A stretch of 64,000 nucleotides of DNA from Laguncularia racemosa (Eukaryota > Streptophyta > Magnoliopsida > Myrtales > Combretaceae): NCBI GenBank assembly GCA_037954665.1, contig JBBMOL010000140.1, forward strand, positions 310,001-374,000. Direction: 5' to 3'. A model generated the notes under the pieces. That model saw nothing but the letters and a program-made list of their open reading frames with translations. It had not been told where the DNA came from and made no database searches. Below, piece by piece: positions 12,219-22,701 of the stretch (positions are counted from its first letter, which is position 1; every line of letters starts with the position of its first letter). Both the position numbers and the translations under genes were made by a program.

Positions 12219-13666
12219 TGATCGTTGCCAATCGTAGTTTTAATAAATTGAATTCTTGTTCTTAATCCTACTACGAAGCAATAGGCAAGTGTACCTATCA
12301 TAGCGTAATATAGCAAGTAAGCACAAGGTCGTCCCTCAGAGATACACCAATTACTAGTACTAACTCCGTTCCTATTATCTAACCGTCGCTTAATAATATT
12401 TTTCAAAACTTGATTACTCTAATCTCAAAACTAACAACTCACTAACAACAATGGTTCTGAAGATTTATCAATTAACAAAAGCAACCTAGATCTTATTCTA
12501 CTCCTTCTCTATCATGTAATTCATTAGATTTCTAAAGATTGTCATAATTGACTTCTTATACTGTCGAATTCTCTAGTCAAGTTAACTACTTTCTCAAGTA
12601 TATTAACCTATCTAATCCTAGGTTTATTAAATAGGATCTCTCCTTAGTTAATAGCAACCTAGAATTGCATAAAGCACATGAATTTGCATCGAAATAATTG
12701 ATGTAAACAGAAGACTCTTGTTTCCTATCTCTAGAAGAACAATCAAATCTCATTAATTGCATTAGATCTAATCATATGAGCAATTTCTCAATTAACTAAT
12801 ATGATATCATGCATAAATTCATATTCCAAATCTATGAATTTAAGAAACAATTGAAGAGCATGCAATTAATCATAAGAAAGTCAACAACTTTGCATTAAAG
12901 ATCTAATCTTTATCACATGATAGAGAAGTTTCAAATAAAATCTAAATCTAGGGTCTACTCCTCTATAAACTTGACAAAAGAAACACAATTACTAGAAGAA
13001 TAGATAAAGTTCATGGTCACAACCTTCAAAGATAAAATCTTTTTCTTCGTGGATCTTCAATCTCCCTTGGAATCGACAAAATCTTCTTTCCCTTACTGTT
13101 ATGAGAGTGAGAGAAAATGAAAAATTCGTAACCTTTTTTTTTTTTGGGGCGAACTGAAGGTCTACTTATACATGTACCCCGATTGGATATATACACAACC
13201 GGATACACAAGTAGTGTATCTCGTCCGTGTATCTCATGCTTGCTTCCAAGTGTCCTTATGTGAATATACACGAGCAAGTACATGGGAGTGTACATTGGTC
13301 GTGTATTTGAAACGTCATCAAATAGAAGCAAAGCTTAGATACACAAGCAAAGTACATGGGCATGTACTTTGCTCGTGTACTTTCCAGAAATCTACTTCAG
13401 TATACACAAGTAAAACAGAAAAGTGCATGGGCATATATCTTAGTTGTATACTTTCCAAAAATTTTCTCTTCACATGTAATGTATCCAATTCCTTCCAAAC
13501 TTGCTTTGACTCTTCAAAACTCCTTCCCTTAGCTCCAAAATACTCTAGAAGATCCTGAAATTAACATTCATTCCATTAAGCACCCTTTTCTTTAACAAAT
13601 CATCTAAAAATTCAACAATAAAGCATAATTTCATTACTCTAAATAAGGGTATTTTGCGACTTATCA
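12219..13666 (-). mobile_element. Solo LTR of family C, reverse orientation, inside element B ORF3
   Basis: On the minus strand it starts TGATAAGTCGCAAAATACCC and ends ATTGGCAACGATCA, so the ends are TG...CA. The target duplication is cccat at 12214-12218 and 13667-13671. Removing 1453 bp joins the ORF3 frame. The left 435 bp match 26634-27068 on the opposite strand closely, which defines family C. It carries acacg/cgtgta motifs at 13190-13445. No coding capacity. The open frames inside it are chance. Confidence 0.92.
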
Positions 13667-13671
13667 CCCAT

Positions 13672-14092
13672 TATCGGGTGGGGGCATAAACCTCAACACA
13701 ATGAGGAAGACTCCGATGATGAGTTGGATGAAATTGAGGGGTATAACCCTAACCAGGAAGCTGAGGCTGAGGAAGGTGAAGAAGAAAGAGCTACCCTAAA
13801 AGAAAGGACTCAGGATGATGAAGTTCAGAAAACCATAGGGGAATTAAAGACCCAAGTTCAGGGATTGAAGGAGCAGCAAGACAGAATTTTGAAAAAACAA
13901 AGCAGGTTAAAAAGATTTATTCAAAATTGCTTCACTAAGTTGGGTGACAAGTTGGATATAGACTTTGCATCTTGCAGCTGTTCGAGCGATGAAGACATCC
14001 GGGTCGATGCACATACACAAGTTCCAGGTTCTTCCTCTCAACATGAAGAGGGCGGTCATCGAGATGGGTCAGACAATGAAGATAAGGATTGA
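13672..14092 (+). pseudogene. Element B ORF3, C-terminal part
   Basis: It continues the frame of 11872-12218 after subtraction of the solo LTR. It encodes a very acidic stretch (EDSDDELDEIEGYNP, EAEAEEGEEE), then a Gln/Lys-rich segment likely to form a coiled coil (IGELKTQVQGLKEQQDRI), a Ser/Cys run and an acidic end. It ends at a TGA at 14090-14092. Confidence 0.65.
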
Positions 14093-15785
14093 AGGATGAT
14101 TGTTGGGTGTTAACTGTTTAAATCCCTTCTGTGGGATTTTATGTTTTCTTTTTGTCAAGACTTTGTATTAAAATAGGGATGGATGCCATTATTGTTCTTT
14201 CTAGATGCTTTTATTGTTCTTTCTTTATGCTTTTATTTTTTTTCTTTCGTTTTTCATTTTAGAGATTCTGTTAAATTGATGAAGTACATGACTTTAGTTG
14301 CATGACAAGATTGTGGAGGACAAGTATTTGGAGTTCTTTTCAAGAACTCATGGTCTTGTGCGCATGAATGCTATTGATTTGAGTTCTTCTGCAAAAGTGG
14401 ATGCTGGATGCGCGATTCTGATATTGATCCAGGGGAGTCTCATTTCTCCTTCTCTTTTTTTTCCATTTTCTTCCCTTTTTGTGTAGTTCAATGTAGACAT
14501 TGGGGACAATGTCTAAATCTAAGCGTGGGGGAGGGAACTGAGATAAGAAGCATGAAATATAAGTGTTAATGAATCAAAATTATAAAGTTTCCCCACTTAA
14601 GATGTATTTAATAAATTACTAACAATCAAGAATTGATGAGATTTCGTTATATTACTTACTGTGCTGAAAATTCTTGGGAATTTTGCAAATGTTTACTCTC
14701 TTATCTTGTTTTATAAATACTTTGCTAGAATTACAAGTTGAAATCCAAGTGAACAGAATTACTTGTTGTTTAAGCAGTTATTTCGAGAATTGAGAGTGAA
14801 TTAAGATCTCTAGTAGGTTTAGTATGCTCTTTCTTTTGCTATAAATGTGAGTTATGCAATTCTGAGTAAAGGAGTAGAGGATACTTGTAACTTGGTAATT
14901 CCTTTTCACAATTATTGGAACTGAGAACTTTGGGAGTAATTATCTCATTGACTCAAGTAATTAAGCCTGAGGGGTGCCCTCTTGAGGGAATAACATCTAT
15001 TGACTTGGATGATGAACTCGGGATCAATGGCTAAAAGCTCGCTATAAGGGTCATGAGAAAAGTCCGAGAAAACTGAACTTAATTGAGTTGTAATTAAAAT
15101 TAATTAATTTAAATTTGATTGAGATGGTAGAGGTTTGAAGGGGTATCTTAAAACCTAGTAGCCTAAGATTGTCTGGTCTGGGACTTACTGACCAAGGAAA
15201 CCATTTCAGTTGAAAGGTTAAAGAAAATAGATAGTTGACTTGACTCGAACAAGTAAATCCAAGGGACGCCTTAAGGGACGCCTTCTACGCTGAGGGGATA
15301 ACGTCTGTTAACTTGAGTGATGAGCTTGAGATTATCGATTGAAAATTTGTTACATGAGTCGGTTAATTAAGTTAAGTACTTAATGGAAAATCTCCCAATT
15401 TTATTTAAAAGAACTAAAGGAAAGGAAAATCCAGTAGATAAGTGGATACAACATGTCTTTACTCCTTATTGCATTGCTTATAGGAGTAGTTAAGAGGGAA
15501 GTATACTTTACACTACTGGCATTGATCTATGTTCGATTTCACTTTTGGGAATTTGTGTTCAAATGATGAGAGTACTAGTTTAAGTCACTTAGATTAGCCT
15601 TGAGAATTCTGGTATTTTTATCTTGTAAACAACTAATGGTGGGATTGAGTAGAGATTGCATATTATGGGGGTAAACTATGAGAATCAATGATGCAAAAAG
15701 AAATTCTTTATTGCTGAGTTAATGAAAATCTTGTCCTTGGTTTTTCTTTGTTTTTTTTTTTTTTCTTGAGGACAAGCAAACGCTT
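14093..15785 (+). other. Element B 3' noncoding region
   Basis: No protein frame is recognised. It begins with T-rich sequence, then the motif gacattggggacaatgtcta (about 14496) and the purine run at 14521-14536. Two related blocks follow (about 14966-15070 and 15265-15370), each with gggataacgtct-like and gatgagctcggg-like words. Matching blocks occur in element A at 24700-24830, so this noncoding region is conserved between the two elements. Confidence 0.7.
14521..14536 (+). other. Internal polypurine-tract-like motif of element B
   Basis: aagcgtgggggaggga resembles the terminal tract aagtgtggaggag at 15786-15798 but lies about 1.26 kb upstream of it. Element A has the counterpart at 23972-23987. 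Confidence 0.55.
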
Positions 15786-15799
15786 AAGTGTGGAGGAGT
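15786..15799 (+). other. Polypurine tract of element B
   Basis: aagtgtggaggagt abuts the 3' LTR start at 15800, the position needed to prime plus-strand DNA synthesis. Confidence 0.8.
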
Positions 15800-17152
15800 T
15801 TGATAAGTATAAATTAACACTTGTATTTTAGATGAATTCTAGTTGTTTGTGTAATAAGTTGATGTTATCTTGAAGAATTTTGATACTTAAAAGAGAAATA
15901 TTTCAGTTTCAGGGATGAGGACCACTATTTTGATAGGAGATATCAACTTGGATTAAGATCGGAGAAGAATATGCAAAGCAAAATGCTTTTTGGAAGGAAC
16001 AGGGGAAGTACACGGGCGTGTATTTCCAGAGCACGGCCATGTGTTGGGCTTGAAAAAATCAACAGAAGCTTACACAGTTTTAGACACTATTGCAAGGTAC
16101 GGTCGTGTATAACCGTAGGTCGAGACCGTATATATGGAAAAGTTTGGCCGTTTCAGGAGATGCTTCGGTTTCCATATATATATTTCTTCGTTTTCCAGAG
16201 GTGGGGGTTCCTAACCTGAAAGAGAGAGAAAAAAGGATGAAAAGAAGAAGAGAAAGAGACGGGGGAAAGATTATCTAAGGGAAAAAGCAACATCAATGGA
16301 TTCATCTTTCTCTTCCGAAGGGTTTACGTATATAGGTTTTTCATCTTCATTGAGTTGTATCTTGAAAACCATGAGTGGCTAATTTATTTCATACCCGAAC
16401 CTTACGAACCCTAATTGTCATGTAACATTGGATTGATTGCATAGTTAATGAATAGTGGAATTCTCTGAATTTATTCATGTTGTTCATTTAGTGTTGCTAA
16501 TTTGATGTATGGCCAGCATTGAGTTTGCATTGATTTCTTAGAAGTTGATTGGAAAATCTCTTGTTTGAATAGATCGTGCATGAATAAAGGAATTCCTATG
16601 TAATCTAGGGATAGGGAACATGAATTTTCCATATTAGGTTAAATTAGATAATTTGACCTGATGGAGGGTTCAAGAGTTTTAATGCAATTCTAATCGATTT
16701 TGATAAAAGAGGGATCTTTATTAATGTGATTAGGGTTAAGAGCTAATAAATCTGGAAGGAATATTGGCTTAGTGTTAGATACTCCGCGGTTCAGAGATAA
16801 CCATTGCTCGTTAACTAATTTATTGAAAGGGTGAAGTTACATGACAATTAGAGGAGTAGTAAGGGTAGGGTATGCTCTTAATTATTGGATTTAGTAATCA
16901 AGTTATTGTGTTAGTTTTAATTGCTATAGGTTTTGTCAAGTGTTTCTAATTTAAATTGAATCTTTCGGAATTGTGCGGTTGGATAGTTGGTTTAGAGTTA
17001 TTATTAGTACTTGCTGATCCTCGGAGGAACGAAATCTGAACTCAACTCTATACTATTACAATTGATAGGTGTGCTTGCCTAATTGATCGTAAAAGAGAGT
17101 CGTAGAAAAGGATTTTAAAATTTGTGTAATTACGGTCAACAACAAGTTTTTG
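15800..17152 (+). repeat. 3' LTR of element B
   Basis: It is the partner of 3445-4797 with the same length and ends. A TATA-like run is at about 16172-16183. It is followed by the target copy agtgc and then element A RNase H. Confidence 0.9.
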
Positions 17153-18987
17153 AGTGCCTCGATGCATTCAATACTCATAAGGAGAAGCTCACCAACGCTC
17201 CAATTATGGTTGCACCGGATTGGAATCTTCCTTATGAAATCATGTGCGATGCAAGTGATATGGCTGTAGGTGCTATCTTGGGGCAACGTAAAGATAAATA
17301 TTTCCAACCCATTTACTATGCAAGTAAGACTCCTACCCTTGCGCAAGAGAATTATACCACAACTGAGAAAGAGTTGCTTGTAGTTATCTTTGCTTTCGAC
17401 AAATTTCAGCCCTATCTCATATTTTCAAAGGTTATAGTCTATACTGATCATTCCGCTTTGAAGTTTTTGTTGAACAAGCAAGATGCAAAGCCACGTCTGA
17501 TTAGGTGGATTTTACTCCTTCAGGAGTTTGACCTAGAGTTAAGAGATAAAAAGGGTGCCAAGAACCTAGCGGTCGATCACTTGTCACGCTTGGAGAATCC
17601 ATTCCTAGAGAAGTTGAATGAAGGAGAAATCAATGATGAATTCCCTGAGGAACGATTGTTCTCTATAAGTGCAATTGAAGATGGAAATGATATGCCTTGG
17701 TTTGTTGACATTGCAAATTATATAGTGGCCAAGGTTTTTCTTAAGGATATGGGATATCATCAAAGGAAGAAGCTTATTAAAGATTCAAGGCATTATATTT
17801 GGGAGGATCCTTATTTGTTCAAGATTTGTGCCGATCAGATGATTAGAAGGTGTGTATCACATAAGGAAGGATGGGAAATACTTTTTCATTATCACACCAG
17901 ACCAACTGGTGGTCACCATAGTTCGAATCGAACGGCTCATAAGGTCTTGGAATCTAGTTTTTACTAGCCCTCACTGTTTAAGGATGCCTAAGACTATGTA
18001 GCCCAGTGTAATAAATGTCAAAGAACTAGAAACCTCTCAAGAAGAAATGAGATGCCTCAGCAGTATATCTTAGAGTGTGAAGTTTTTTATGTCTGGGGTA
18101 TCGATTTCATGAGACCATTTCCATCTTCTTTTGGGAATAAATATGTGCTTGTAGCAGTCGACTATGTGAGTAAATGGGTAGAAGCACAAGCTCTACTGAC
18201 AAATGATGCAAGGGTTGTAAAGAAATTCCTCAAAAAGCTCTTTTCTAGGTTTGGTACCCCAAGAGCGCTTATTAGTGATAGAGGCACACATTTCTGTAAT
18301 GCACAAATTGAGAAAGTGCTTAAAAGATATGGGGTAACTTATAGACTTGCAACTCCCTATCACCCCCAATCAAGTGGGCAAGCTAAGGTATCAAACCGAG
18401 AATTGAAGAGAATTTTGGAAAAATCGGTTTCTCATCATTGTCGGGATTAGTCCGATAAGCTTAATGAAGCTTTGTGGGCATATAGAACCGCCTACAAAAC
18501 TCCATTAGGAACTACTCCTTATCGACTAGTCTATGGTAAAGCTTGTCATCTTCCCGTTGAGATAGAGCATAAGGCATACTGGGCCATCAAAACAGTAAAT
18601 TTAGATCTTGAGAGGGTTGGAAAACATAGATTGTTGCAACTCAATGAATTGGATGAGATGAGACTTGCAGCATATGAGAACTCAGCAATCTATAAGGAAA
18701 GAGTAAAGAAGTATTACGATTCCCACATTCAACAGCCCAAACAATTCAAGGAAGGTGATCTCGTCTTGCTCTTCAACTCTAGACTCAAGTTATTCCCAAG
18801 CAAACTAAGATCGAGATGGTCCGGGCCGTTTAGAGTAAGAAAAGTATTTCCCTATGGCACAATTGAGATAGAACATCCTAAGAAGGGAATTTTTAAGGTC
18901 AATGGGCAAAGATTGAAACTATATCTTGGAGACAGCAAGTGCTTCGAAGAGAGGGAGGAGATTAATCTCCTCTTGGCATCCGCTTAA
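17153..18987 (+). pseudogene. Element A RT end, RNase H and integrase
   Basis: It resumes A's pol frame exactly where 3444 left it. RNase H motifs are EIMCDASDMAVGAILGQ (about 17236), TTEKELLVVIFAFDKF and YTDHSALKFLL. The integrase has HHCC remnants, D in IDFMRPF (about 18103) and D in ISDRGTHF (about 18272). The position of the catalytic Glu is a Lys (AAG, 18385-18387) in GQAKVSNREL. Stops are TAG at 17965-17967 and 18448-18450, each where relatives have Trp. The final frame (18472-18987) is open through FKEGDLVLLFNSRLKLFPSK and SRWSGPFRV to the natural end. Inactive. Confidence 0.9.
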
Positions 18988-19419
18988 TCCTGTCATACAT
19001 CTTTTTGGTCTAGCTAAAGACGTTAAACAAAGCGACTTTTGAGAGGAATTTTATGCCTGATTTTCTTATTTGTTTTTGTTGTTCTTTAATTTTATTCTGT
19101 TAGTTTTATGATTGAGCATGGGTTCCTATCTTTTGTGGTTGTTTGTAGGTTATGGGAGTTGAAAAGGAGGTGATTGGAAAGCTTTGTGGAGTAATGAACG
19201 TCAAAGAAACATGGTGAGGATCAAATCACTCATCATAAAGCATGAAAAAGAAGTGTGGAGAAACACCACGCCCCTGCCATGGGGTGTATAAAGGCAAAAG
19301 AGGTGACAAAGTGGCAAAATTCCAACTGATATGCTACCACGCCCTTGCCACGGGGGCGTGGCAGCCCAAAAATGGTCGCAGCATCTACCACGCCCCTAAC
19401 CACGGGGTGCGATCGAAGG
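18988..19419 (+). other. Element A post-integrase noncoding region, first part
   Basis: It has the gctaaagacgttaaacaaagcg motif typical after Athila integrase (about 19010-19035). A set of ccacgcccctgccatgggg / gccacgggggcgtggc inverted motifs is at 19258-19412. No ORF is supported. It is cut by D1, whose target copy gaagg is at 19415-19419. Confidence 0.65.
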
Positions 19420-20459
19420 TGATAGGAATAAAAATCCAACAAGACCTATCATTAGGGCAAGAACTAAAGGATTTCAAATCTTCGCATTGAGAGCCCATTT
19501 TGAGAAGATCGACCCCGGAATTATTTATATATTAAACTCTTTTCTATTATTCTTGTATTGTGTTTTCCAACAAGCACACTTATCATATTCTATAGGGCAA
19601 TGGACAAACTCCCTCAGACTCAGCTTGTGGGTTATCAATGGACCGACCTGAACCGGCGATGAGTTAGGCCGATGGATCTTATAGAAGACTGGCATCTTGA
19701 AGACCATTTCTTTTATACATTTATTCTTTTATGAACTATTTTGGTTGTATTTTGGTTTTGGGACACTTTTATTTCCTTGTAATTTTCATTTAGGGTTAGC
19801 TACCTTAAAAGTGGCAAACTTGTAATTTTGAGCACTTTTTAACTCTAGGAGTAGCAAGTATAAATACTTGCTTAAGAGAGGGTTTGAGGAGGCTTTTTTT
19901 TGTAGATTAAACACTACATTTCACGTGAGAATTAGGGTTCTTACCTTGGTTCCAAACTCTTATCAATTTCAATCCCAAGAGTTGAAATTGTGGCGAGTGC
20001 AACATCTTGAAATTGTGAGTTATATCAATTTCATTTTGTTATGATTTCTTTTCTTCTCTAGTGTGTCATATCTAGGGTTAAATTGAGATAGTTCCTGGTC
20101 AGAAATACATATTTTTATTCACGAATTCTTGTGTTTATTTGAAGTATTTATCAATTTGATTCGAATCATCATTGAAGACTACACTTGAAATCGTATTCTT
20201 TTCTATTGGAAAGGGATTCTTATAATTAAGGTTTTCTTTGTCATTTGTGGATTATTTGCGTGGATTATATGAGATTAGGGTGTTGTTAGAAGATATTATG
20301 ATTGTGGTATTCTAATTACATCATTGGATATTTGGATTTTATCATATCTTCATTAGGGTTCACATGAAAATTGCCCTTTGTGGATCCGATTTTGCCTTGA
20401 CTTGAGATAGTTTTTCTTAAGTCTTTTGATTGTGCTTCTTAGCGGAATTAGGCACATCA
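19420..20459 (+). repeat. 5' LTR of D1
   Basis: TG...CA ends. It matches 22702-23715 closely; the length difference is mainly an extra 25-bp segment near 19990-20015. Its first 70 bases carry the same coding-like sequence as the 3' LTR start (see the D1 tail). Confidence 0.92.
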
Positions 20460-20465
20460 TCTTTT

Positions 20466-20477
20466 TGGTATCGGAGC
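20466..20477 (+). other. Primer binding site of D1 (tRNA-Met type)
   Basis: tggtatcggagc lies 6 bases after the LTR. It differs by one base from tggtatcagagc, the usual complement of plant initiator tRNA-Met. Confidence 0.8.
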
Positions 20478-21732
20478 ACATGTTGAGAGAAGGGATTGAT
20501 TGCATTTGATTTCGTGAAAATTCATCTCGATTAGGGTTGGTAAAGTGGAACTGCAAATTGTGTTGTTTTTGTGGTTTTGAGCTTGCGAAATTACCTTGGC
20601 TTGGAATTTAATTTGCTGTTTGTTGGAGTTGGATTGGGAAGGTTGTTGTATCATCTTATGATCAATAATTTTCGTGGAAGGGCAGAAGCATAGAAGTGTT
20701 GTTTAATTTAACAACTTTTGAACTTGAAAAACTCATCAATCCTTGCCGTGACTAGCTTGTGGAGTGAGGACGTTGTGTTGGTTGTTGTTGTGACTTCCAT
20801 TGTGTAATTCTGAATTGATGGAGTACAATTTGCAGATTGCATTGAGTTTTGATTAGTAAGGAATTATTTGAATTCAAACACATGTAATTAAGTTGTGGGA
20901 GTTAATGATTGCTATTTGAATTTGAATTCATTACTTACCAATTGAAGAAGGCTTGCAATAAGTGAATTTGTTTGAATTCAAATTGAAGTTGCTGCCTGTT
21001 TTGTTGTGAGTTGCGGTTAGAACTTGTGGGGAGTGAAGTATATTTTATTATTATTGCCGTGGAAGTGAAGTACATTTGTTGTTGTAGCCATTTGTTATCA
21101 TTGCCGTGGAAGTGGAGTGTAATTTGTTATTGTTGTCGTAGGATTTATTGGTGAAGTGAGTGCACCGTAATTGAGGTGTTTGTGTGGTGTTGTGTTGTGC
21201 AAATTGGAAGTGGAAGTGTACAATTTTCATAATTGCATTGTGTGGGATAATAGGGAATTTATTTGAAATTCAAACACATCCATTAAGTTGAGGAAGTTAT
21301 TAAGTGGTATTGATTGTGTTCCATTTGAATTTGAAATTTGATTATTACCATTTGTGGAAAGTGCATTAAGGATGTTTATTTGAATTTGTTGCCGTGTTGT
21401 GGAATTGTGTGGATTAAGGTGCTGCACATCAAGATCAATTGTAGGTGTGAAACCGTGGCAAGAAAGGAAAATTGAAGTAGTAGAATTTGAATTCAAAAAC
21501 AAACATTAAAGTGTGAAGGTAATTGAACTTATTACTTCAACACTTGTTAGTTGAATTTAATTTCTTAACTACTTGGAAGTATTTATTTGTGCTTCAATTA
21601 TCTCACTTAATTTTATTTGAAGTACCAATAAACATTTCTTATATTGGTTGAGCGTGAGCACTATGGGTGTGTAAGGGTGTGTTGTCGTGGTGTGGTGAAG
21701 TGTATTGAGGTTGTTGAAATTAGTAAGCAAAG
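20478..21732 (+). other. Noncoding leader of D1 in place of gag
   Basis: About 1.25 kb without a recognisable frame on the plus strand. It contains repeated words such as tgccgtggaagtg (21055-21120) with gttgttg runs, and tttgaattcaaac (about 20870 and 20975). The D2 counterpart (57033-58138 on the minus strand) is also noncoding. Minus-strand open frames here show no known motif. Confidence 0.6.
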
Positions 21733-22701
21733 ATGTCAAGTGAGTTGTATTTATCTACTAACATATTGCATCGGGACTGGACTTCCTTTCAAACCATTGA
21801 TGAGGGACAAAGAGAAAACTTGTTCCATACTTCATGTATGGTACAAGGAAACTTGTGCGCAATTATTATTGATGGTGGTAATTGTACTAATGTTGTAGTT
21901 GCATCATTAGTATCAAAGTTGAAACTTGAAACTATCCCACATCCCAAACCCTATACATTACATTGGTTGAATGATCAGGATGGTCTTTGTGTGACCCAAA
22001 GGGCTAGGGTACCCTTCAGTATAGGGGACAAGTACTATGATGAGCTTGAATGTGATATTCTTCCTCTTTGTGCATCCCATATATTACTTGGTAGACCATG
22101 GTTGTATGACAGGATGGTATTACATGATGGGTATAGAAATACGTATATGTTTAAAAAGGATGGTAAACGTATAGTATTGAACCCTATGTCACCATCAGAG
22201 GTCCAGGAGATGCAAAGACAGATAAAACAACCATCACAGAATCTTGAGGATCATAGCCACATGATCAAACCATCAGACACCGATGTGCTAACCTTCAGAG
22301 GATCCTGATGATCATAGTCAGACGAGCAGACCACCAGAGAGCCAAACTGTTCAAAGACAGTTATGTTCACCTTTAGAGGTTTTATAGGGTAATGAACAGT
22401 TGGGCTAACCATTAGAAGACCATGAGGATCAGCCACATACAGATGAGTTAGAAAAAGAGGAAACAGTTTCAGTGGAACAGGTTGATGCAGGGGTAACTTT
22501 AGTGGATAATGGGTCATTATTTGTGTTGCAGAAGAGATACATCCTGGAAATGGAGGAGAGAAGACAATCACCACCTGTAGTATTTCAGATATTGGGATTC
22601 TATAGAGATATTTCTTCAGGTGACTTGCTAGGAGGAAACAAAGTCTCTACTGCATTTGATCTACTAGATTTGAGGACAAATCTTTTTGAGGCCCGAGGAC
22701 A
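21733..22701 (+). pseudogene. D1 protein: retropepsin, 13-residue repeats, C-terminal polyprotein tail
   Basis: The start at 21733 (MSSELYLSTN) is shared with D2. Residues about 27-150 form a chromovirus-type aspartic protease: QRENLFHT, the catalytic segment IIIDGGNC, PHPKPYTLHWLND, VPFSIGDKYYDELECDI and HILLGRPWLYDR. Repeats of 39 bp follow (22192-22447). A 17-bp deletion in the third repeat shifts the frame and ends the first open part at 22308. The other frame then carries YILEMEERRQSPPVVFQILG and LRTNLFEARGHDRN into the 3' LTR. Two stops (TAG, TAA) lie in the sixth repeat. The tail resembles the end of plant chromovirus polyproteins. There is no RT or integrase. Confidence 0.8.
22192..22447 (+). 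repeat. 39-bp tandem repeat array in D1 (13 codons per unit)
   Basis: Units start at 22192, 22231, 22270, 22292, 22331, 22370 and 22409. All are 39 bp except the third, which is 22 bp. Each begins ccatcaga or a close variant and encodes Pro-(Ser/Leu/Pro)-Glu or Gln, then mostly polar residues rich in Gln and His. The D2 array has the same period. Confidence 0.88.

Larger units (their letters stand above)
3445..17152 (+). mobile_element. Element B: complete Athila-type Ty3/Gypsy retrotransposon nested in element A
   Basis: It has two 1353-bp LTRs (3445-4797 and 15800-17152), a tRNA-Asp type PBS and a polypurine tract. The target duplication is agtgc at 3440-3444 and 17153-17157; the shared bases gagtgc leave a one-base ambiguity. 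The element is 13.7 kb, of which 1.45 kb is a later reverse solo LTR. Gene order is gag-PR-RT-RH-INT-ORF3. The ORF after integrase and the 12-kb native size fit the Athila lineage. The LTRs differ by several percent by eye and all genes carry stops, so it is an old inactive copy. Confidence 0.92.

Noticed and set aside
11381..14092. Envelope glycoprotein gene of element B
   Set aside because: The ORF is of the ATHILA type, but I see no signal peptide, transmembrane segment or cleavage site, so an env function is not supported.
3445..17152. Endogenous pararetrovirus
   Set aside because: Integrase follows RT, LTRs and a PBS are present, and there is no movement protein, so it is a Ty3/Gypsy retrotransposon. 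No caulimovirus-like gene was seen in the window.
21800..21900. DGG instead of DSG in the D1 protease as a damaging change
   Set aside because: Plant chromovirus proteases commonly read IIDGGSC at this site, so this is a family feature. Only the D2 version (VYG) is a real loss.
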